Shown: piece after piece, positions 59,531 through 64,000 of the stretch
How the letters are laid out: each line of letters opens with the position of its first letter
How positions within the stretch are numbered: position 1 is the first letter of the stretch
Assembly (NCBI GenBank): GCA_036510065.1
Contig: DATCEO010000210.1
Span: forward strand, 1 to 64,000
Direction: 5' to 3'
Length of the DNA stretch: 64,000 nucleotides
From: DASUBV01 sp036510065
GTDB taxonomy: Bacteria; Actinomycetota; Actinomycetes; Streptosporangiales; Streptosporangiaceae
Notes under the pieces: generated by a model
Databases searched by the model: none
What the model was told of the DNA's origin: nothing
The model's input: only the letters and a program-made list of their open reading frames with translations
Program-made: the position numbers and the translations under genes

Positions 59531-60954
59531 GCCCGGCTCGGCTGGCGTTCCCCGGCGGCGCGGGGCATGGTCAGAGACACCTCGGTTCCCTCGCCCGCCG
59601 CGCTGCGCACGCTCGCCGATCCGCCGCGCCGGGTCATCCTGGCGTGCACGGACTCGGCGAGCCCCTTGCGGTCATCGGGCACGGCGGCGGGATCGAAGCC
59701 GCACCCGCGGTCGCGCACGAACAGCGACACCTCGGTCGGCTCGACCTCGGCGAACAGCGACACGACCGAGGCACCGGACCACTTCACGGCGTTGACGGTC
59801 GCCTCCCGCCCGGCCGCGAGCAGGGCCCGGAGATTGTCGTCGAGGGCGCAGTCGCCGACCGTGACGGCCTCGATAGCGATCCCGTGCTGTGCCTCCACCT
59901 CCTGCTGGATCAGCCGGACGCCGGCCGCCAGCGTCATGGCGCTCTCGTCCAGGGAGCCCGGCGCCCGGCCGTCGAACAGCCACGAGCGCAGCTCGCGTTC
60001 CTGAGCCCGGGCCAGCTGGATGACCTGCTGCGGGTCACTGGCGCGCCGCTGGATCAGGGCCAGCGTCTGCAGGACCGAGTCGTGCACCCGCGCCGCCATG
60101 TCCGCTCGCTCCTCCGCCCGGGCCCGGGCCTGCCGCTCGATGACGAGATCGCGCGCGATGCGCAGCCACCAGGGGCCCAGGACCACCACGATGGCGGCGA
60201 TCACCAGCGTCACCCCGGCCAGCGGCCACAGGGCGCGCCGGGGGTGCCCGGGCACCAGGACGGCCAGGCCGGCCAGCAGGAGCAGGGCGGCGATCGCCCC
60301 GCGCCAGGCGATCCGGAGCCGGAGCCGGCCCTCGGCCAGGTCCACCAGCGGCTCGGCGTAGTGCCGCATCATCGCCTGCTCGTCGGCGGACGAGTTCCGC
60401 CAGATCAGCACGATGCCGGCCACGGTAATCACCAGTGGCGTGGCCAGCGAGTACAGCCAGGTAGCGCCCAGCGCCGAGGCGATCAGGAGCACGAGAACCA
60501 GCAGCGACACCAGGCCGGCCGCCAGCGCGATGCCGCGCCGGTCGGTCACGGCCCTGCTGGCCACGCTGGTGTTCTCGCCGGTCCCCGGGATCAGCAGCCA
60601 GGCCACGACGTAGGCCGCCGCGCCGAAGCCACTGACCAGGGCGGCCAGCACGAAGGCGCCCCGCACGACGGTAACGTCCAGGCCGGTCCGGGCCGCCAGT
60701 CCGGCGGCCACCCCGCCGACCAGCCGGTCCTCGCGCGCGCGTCGCAGCGGTCCGGTGCCGCGGGGGCGCCGGGCGCGCCGCCACCGCCGGCCGAGCCGGT
60801 AGCGCGGGCGCGGGCGGTCCGGCCAGCTCCCGGGCGCCTGGAGGTCACCGCTCGCCCAGGGCGGCTGCGGCCCCGGCGCCGGGGCGTCGCCGCCGGCGGC
60901 ACGGGGGCCGGCCGCAGCTCGGGGGCCGGCCGCGGAGCGGTTGTCATCATTCAC
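59527..60954 (-). CDS. Histidine kinase with N-terminal PspC domain
   Basis: 475 residues from GTG 60954. A proline-rich segment is followed by a PspC domain (about 70-125: DRLVGGVAAGLAARTGLDVT), four or five membrane helices, a HisKA_3 segment with the phospho-His in ARVHDSVLQTLALI and a HATPase with REATVNAVKWSG and DRGCGFDP. PspC-fused kinases respond to envelope stress in actinomycetes. GGGAG precedes the GTG. Confidence 0.9.
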   Translation of the reverse strand: MNDDNRSAAGPRAAAGPRAAGGDAPAPGPQPPWASGDLQAPGSWPDRPRPRYRLGRRWRRARRPRGTGPLRRAREDRLVGGVAAGLAARTGLDVTVVRGAFVLAALVSGFGAAAYVVAWLLIPGTGENTSVASRAVTDRRGIALAAGLVSLLVLVLLIASALGATWLYSLATPLVITVAGIVLIWRNSSADEQAMMRHYAEPLVDLAEGRLRLRIAWRGAIAALLLLAGLAVLVPGHPRRALWPLAGVTLVIAAIVVVLGPWWLRIARDLVIERQARARAEERADMAARVHDSVLQTLALIQRRASDPQQVIQLARAQERELRSWLFDGRAPGSLDESAMTLAAGVRLIQQEVEAQHGIAIEAVTVGDCALDDNLRALLAAGREATVNAVKWSGASVVSLFAEVEPTEVSLFVRDRGCGFDPAAVPDDRKGLAESVHARMTRRGGSASVRSAAGEGTEVSLTMPRAAGERQPSRA

Positions 60955-61086
60955 GCTCCCATCATCGCGCGGGAGAGCCCGCCCGGCTATCGGGGCAAAC
61001 CCTGATAGGTCCCTAGGCCGGCGACCAGGGTCGGACCAGGGTCGTTCCCGATGGTCCCGCCGAGCTCCCGGCTGCAGGCTAAAGCC

Positions 61087-61479
61087 ATGAACGCAACCAC
61101 AGAACACCCAGGCACCGCCGACCACCCGCAGTCCCACGACCCGCAGTCCGACGCCACGCAGTCCGAGTACCCGCAGTCCGGCCAGCCCCGGGGCAGCCAG
61201 GTCCCGCCCATGTCCCAGCCCTACGCCGATTCCGGGTTCCTCGCGCCGGGCCAGCCGCTGCGCCGCCCGGTCCAGGGCCGGATGCTGGCCGGAGTGGCCG
61301 CCGGCATCGCCGAGTATCTCCGCATCGACGTGACGCTCGTGCGGATCGTGCTGGCGGTCCTCACCGTGGTGGGCGGCGCCGGAGTGCCGATCTACCTGGC
61401 CGGCTGGCTGCTCATCCCCGAGGAAGGCCGCGAGCGCTCCATCGCGGGCGAGTTCATCGAATCCCGTCAGGCCCGGTAA
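61087..61479 (+). CDS. PspC-domain membrane protein
   Basis: 130 residues. A Q/S/P-rich N-terminus with repeated PQS motifs precedes the PspC domain, GRMLAGVAAGIAEYLRIDVT and VVGGAGVPIYLAGWLLIP, with one to two membrane helices. It is divergent from the PspC-bearing kinase and resembles its N-terminal part, so both may sense the same envelope state. Confidence 0.88.
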   Translation: MNATTEHPGTADHPQSHDPQSDATQSEYPQSGQPRGSQVPPMSQPYADSGFLAPGQPLRRPVQGRMLAGVAAGIAEYLRIDVTLVRIVLAVLTVVGGAGVPIYLAGWLLIPEEGRERSIAGEFIESRQAR

Positions 61480-61493
61480 GGAGATCAGTCACC

Positions 61494-62027
61494 ATGTCAG
61501 CGCGGTCCACCCCAGCCCCGCCGCAGGAACCCTCGTTCCGCAGCCGGGCCAGCTACGCCAATCCCGGCATCCGGGTCTCCGACGCCGAACGCGCCGAGGT
61601 CGCCGATCGCCTGTCCCGGCACTACGGCGACGGGCGGCTGGACGAGGCGGAGTTCAGCAGGCGCCTCGATCAGGCCATGGGCGCCGTCACCCAGGCGGAT
61701 CTCGCCGGGCTGTTCGCCGACCTGCCCGACCGCGATCCGGGCGGCCCTGACCAGCCGCGCGGCCGGGCAGGCAGACGGCGGGCGGGCGGCAGCCTGTCCG
61801 GTGGCCCGGGCACCGAGCCACCGCCCGTCGCCACGGCCGGCACCGCGGGCCGGCACCCGGGGCGGTACCGGTGGTCCCTGCAGCGCGTGCTCGGCCTGGC
61901 CCTCATCGTGGTCGTGGCCATCGCGGTAGGGCACGTCCTGTCCCATCTCCTCGTGCCCTGGCTGGTGATCGCCTTGCTGGTCGTCCTCTGGCTGCGCTTC
62001 GGCCCGGCGCACCGTCGCCGTTATTAG
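61494..62027 (+). CDS. DUF1707 (SHOCT-like) protein with C-terminal membrane segments
   Basis: 177 residues. DUF1707 domain IRVSDAERAEVADRLSRHYG and GRLDEAEFSRRLDQAMGAVT, then a proline/glycine linker and two hydrophobic stretches near the C-terminus (LGLALIVVVAIAVGHVLSHL, LVPWLVIALLVVLWLRF). ATG 61494 has AAGGAGAT 8 nt upstream and follows the PspC gene by 14 bp, so the two are co-transcribed. Function unknown; the family is frequently near envelope-stress genes. Confidence 0.85.
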   Translation: MSARSTPAPPQEPSFRSRASYANPGIRVSDAERAEVADRLSRHYGDGRLDEAEFSRRLDQAMGAVTQADLAGLFADLPDRDPGGPDQPRGRAGRRRAGGSLSGGPGTEPPPVATAGTAGRHPGRYRWSLQRVLGLALIVVVAIAVGHVLSHLLVPWLVIALLVVLWLRFGPAHRRRY

Positions 62028-62084
62028 TCAGTAGTACGTCGGTCCCTGCGCCGGCGCCGGCGGCAGCCTGCGCCGGGCCAGGGT

Positions 62085-62090
62085 TACGAT
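62085..62090 (+). promoter_or_regulatory. -10 box of a leaderless promoter (ABC operon)
   Basis: TACGAT, 7 nt before ATG 62098. It points to ATG 62098 and not ATG 62089 as the start. Confidence 0.55.
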
Positions 62091-62097
62091 GCCAGCG

Positions 62098-63096
62098 ATG
62101 AGCACCGCGCAGACCTCTGCCCACGTGACCGACCAGCCAGCCGGCCCTCCAGACGCGGTCATTCACACCGAGGACCTGACCAAGGTCTACCAGGGGACTG
62201 ACTTCGCCGCCGTCGACCGGCTCAACCTCGACGTCTTCGGCGGGGAGATCTTCGGCCTGCTCGGGCCCAACGGCGCGGGGAAGACCACCACCGCCGGGAT
62301 GCTGACCACGCGGGTGGTGCCGACGTCGGGGCGGGCGTTCCTGGCCGGGATCGACATCGCGGCGCATCCGGCCCTGGCCAAGCAGCTGAGCGGCATCGTC
62401 TCGCAGCAGAACACCCTCGACCGGCAGCTGACCGTCTGGGAGAACCTGTACTTCCACGGCCGGCTCTTCGGCATGGGGGCCACGGCGTCCCGGCGGACCG
62501 CCGATGAGCTGCTCGAGCAGTTCCAGCTGTCCAGGTGGGCCAAGGCGTCGGTCTACGCGCTGTCGGGCGGGATGGCGCAGCGGCTGATGGTGGCGCGGGC
62601 CATCTTCCACCGCCCGTCGGTCCTGTTCCTGGACGAGCCCACTGCGGGGCTGGATCCGCAGAGCCGCCTGGCGCTGTGGGACCTGCTCGGCGGACTGCAC
62701 CGCCAGGGCCAGACCATCCTGCTCACGACCCACTACATGGAAGAGGCCGATCAGCTCTGCGACCGGGTCGCGATCATGGACCACGGGAAGATCCTGGCCC
62801 TGGACACGCCCGCCGTGCTGAAGCAGAGCGTGGGGGCCGACACCGTGGTCACGGTCAAGGCGACAGGTGACATCGGCCAGCTGGCCGAGCTGCTGGCGCG
62901 CGACGTCGAGGGCGTCACCCGGACGCGCCCGGCCGACGGCGGGGTCCAGCTGCATGTCCAGGGCAGCGGCCGGCTGGTCCCGCGCATCGCGGCGGCGGCC
63001 GAGCGCGGCGGATTTGACCTGGTCGACCTGTCGATCTCCGAGCCCAGCCTGGAGACGGTCTTCATCAACCTCACCGGCAAGGAGCTGCGCGACTAA
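62098..63096 (+). CDS. ABC exporter ATP-binding subunit
   Basis: 332 residues. Walker A GPNGAGKTTTAG, signature LSGGMAQRLMVARA, Walker B VLFLDEPTAGLDP, H-loop TTHYMEEAD. The C-terminal LDLSISEPSLETVFINLTGKE-like segment (SLETVFINLTG) marks the DrrA-like ABC-2 group. It pairs with the permease whose ATG overlaps its stop (TAATG). Substrate unknown. Confidence 0.92.
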   Translation: MSTAQTSAHVTDQPAGPPDAVIHTEDLTKVYQGTDFAAVDRLNLDVFGGEIFGLLGPNGAGKTTTAGMLTTRVVPTSGRAFLAGIDIAAHPALAKQLSGIVSQQNTLDRQLTVWENLYFHGRLFGMGATASRRTADELLEQFQLSRWAKASVYALSGGMAQRLMVARAIFHRPSVLFLDEPTAGLDPQSRLALWDLLGGLHRQGQTILLTTHYMEEADQLCDRVAIMDHGKILALDTPAVLKQSVGADTVVTVKATGDIGQLAELLARDVEGVTRTRPADGGVQLHVQGSGRLVPRIAAAAERGGFDLVDLSISEPSLETVFINLTGKELRD

Positions 63097-63998
63097 TGGC
63101 GACGTCGGTCAGCGCGCAGGCCCCGCAGGCTCCGCAGGGACCAGCCGCGCGCATCGGGGGCGGCCCGACCCGGTCGGTGGCCGCCGCCAGCTGGACCGCG
63201 CTGGGCGCGCTCATCCTGCGCGACCTCGTGGTGCTGCGCAAGCACCTGTGGGAGTTCGTGCTGCGCACGATCATCCAGCCGTTCCTGCTGTGCTTCGTCT
63301 TCCTCTATGTCTTCCCGAAGATCGGCCAGGGCATCGGCGGCGGCCGCGGGACCGCGGCCGAGTCCGCCTTCGCGACGATCCTCGTGCCGGGCGTGGTCGG
63401 GATCTCGGTGATGTTCCAGGGCGTGCAGTCGATCGCCCTGGCCATGGCCCAGGAGTTCGGCTTTACCCGGGAGATCGAGGACCGGGTGCAGGCACCGTGC
63501 CCGATCTGGCTGGTGGCCGTGGCCAAGGTGCTGTCCGGAGCGGCGCAGGGCGTGCTGTCGGCGATCATCGTGCTGCCGATCGCCTCGGTCGTGCACGCGC
63601 CCGGGGTGGAGGCCCACCTGACGCTGCACTGGTGGCTCATCGTGACGTTCGTGCCGCTGGCCTGTGTCGCGATGGCCGGCCTCGGACTCGTCCTGGGGAC
63701 GAGCTTCGAGCCGCGCAACATCGGGCTGATGTTCGGCTTCATCATCCTGCCGATCACTTTCCTCGGCGGGACCTACTACTCCTGGACCAAGCTCGCGCCC
63801 GTGACGGTCGGGGGCTGGCACTGGCTGCAGACCATCGTGCTGGTCAATCCCCTGATCTACGTCAACGAGGGGATGCGGGCCGCGCTGACCACCGCGCCGC
63901 ACATGCACCTGTACGTCATCTACCCGGTGATGATCGCGTTCGGCGTGGTGTTCCAGGCGATCGGGCTGCGCAACTTCCGGCGGCGGGTGCTCTCCTAG
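63096..63998 (+). CDS. ABC-2 type permease
   Basis: 300 residues with six predicted helices, including FLLCFVFLYVFPKIG, IILPITFLGGTYYSWTKLAP and YVIYPVMIAFGVVFQAIGL. ABC-2 export signature ALAMAQEFGFTREIEDRV is between helices 2 and 3. It ends 2 bp before the window edge, and the stop TAG (63996-63998) is visible, so the gene is complete. Nothing further of the operon is visible. Confidence 0.92.
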   Translation: MATSVSAQAPQAPQGPAARIGGGPTRSVAAASWTALGALILRDLVVLRKHLWEFVLRTIIQPFLLCFVFLYVFPKIGQGIGGGRGTAAESAFATILVPGVVGISVMFQGVQSIALAMAQEFGFTREIEDRVQAPCPIWLVAVAKVLSGAAQGVLSAIIVLPIASVVHAPGVEAHLTLHWWLIVTFVPLACVAMAGLGLVLGTSFEPRNIGLMFGFIILPITFLGGTYYSWTKLAPVTVGGWHWLQTIVLVNPLIYVNEGMRAALTTAPHMHLYVIYPVMIAFGVVFQAIGLRNFRRRVLS

Positions 63999-64000
63999 CC

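Noticed and set aside
61120..61180. Repeated cgcagtcc in the PspC gene
   Set aside because: Encoded by the low-complexity PQS segment of the protein; not an independent DNA element.
1..64000. Biosynthetic cluster spanning the whole window
   Set aside because: Apart from the FxSxx pair there are no core PKS, NRPS or terpene genes; the neighbouring operons are independent.

Overview
The window is high-GC actinobacterial chromosome. The family content points to a filamentous actinomycete, Streptosporangiales- or Streptomyces-like: an FxSxx peptide system, a DUF574 (SAV2177-type) methyltransferase, a deazaflavin (Ddn-type) oxidoreductase, an RskA/SigK pair, PspC and DUF1707 proteins, and many genes with a TAnnnT box 6-7 nt before the start codon (leaderless transcription). 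Genus cannot be fixed from sequence alone. No tRNA, rRNA, CRISPR array or intact insertion sequence was seen.

Layout. 0-3 kb: an 8-bp tandem repeat, then a ribosomal-peptide pair on the minus strand: a 60-residue precursor ending Phe-Gln-Ser-Ala-Ile and its radical SAM/SPASM maturase with a fused C-terminal HExxH region. 3-11 kb: a 14-TM drug exporter opposite a WYL regulator, two small proteins, a DprE1-like FAD oxidase and a TrkA/RyR-domain membrane protein. 11-17.5 kb: three glycosyltransferases, a DrrAB-type ABC exporter and a DUF574 methyltransferase, probably a glycolipid locus. 17.5-21.7 kb: lysA, two badly deleted gene remnants, a MerB-like lyase and a YcaQ-like glycosylase.

21.7-31 kb is an aromatic-degradation island: intradiol and extradiol dioxygenases, FAH-type hydrolase, alpha/beta hydrolase, aldolase, SRPBCC and NTF2 proteins, dehydrogenases and a GntR/FadR regulator. 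Two near-identical palindromes (AAACTGTATGCAGTT) flank it and two half-matching copies precede the regulator, which makes a local regulon likely. At least four of its genes are broken by internal deletions or single-base shifts, so the pathway looks eroded (or, for the single-base cases, mis-sequenced).

31-43 kb: a secreted GH15 glucodextranase-like enzyme, CsbD, a serine hydrolase, DUF2277, a Ddn-type protein, and a TetR/two-acyl-CoA-dehydrogenase operon opposite an MBL hydrolase. 43-54.5 kb: O-methyltransferase, PEP carboxylase, an acyl-CoA ligase, RDD protein, PsuG with a PfkB kinase, an anti-sigma/ECF sigma pair, Smr, a 4-TM protein and an orphan cytosine-5 DNA methyltransferase. 54.5-64 kb: a P-loop/TPR protein, then trpS preceded by a complete tryptophan attenuator (13-residue leader with Trp-Trp, three mutually exclusive hairpins), a two-component system with PspC, and a second ABC exporter.

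The most notable items are the FxSxx pair, the trpS attenuator with an apparently leaderless leader peptide, the island-specific operator, and the cluster of decaying genes.
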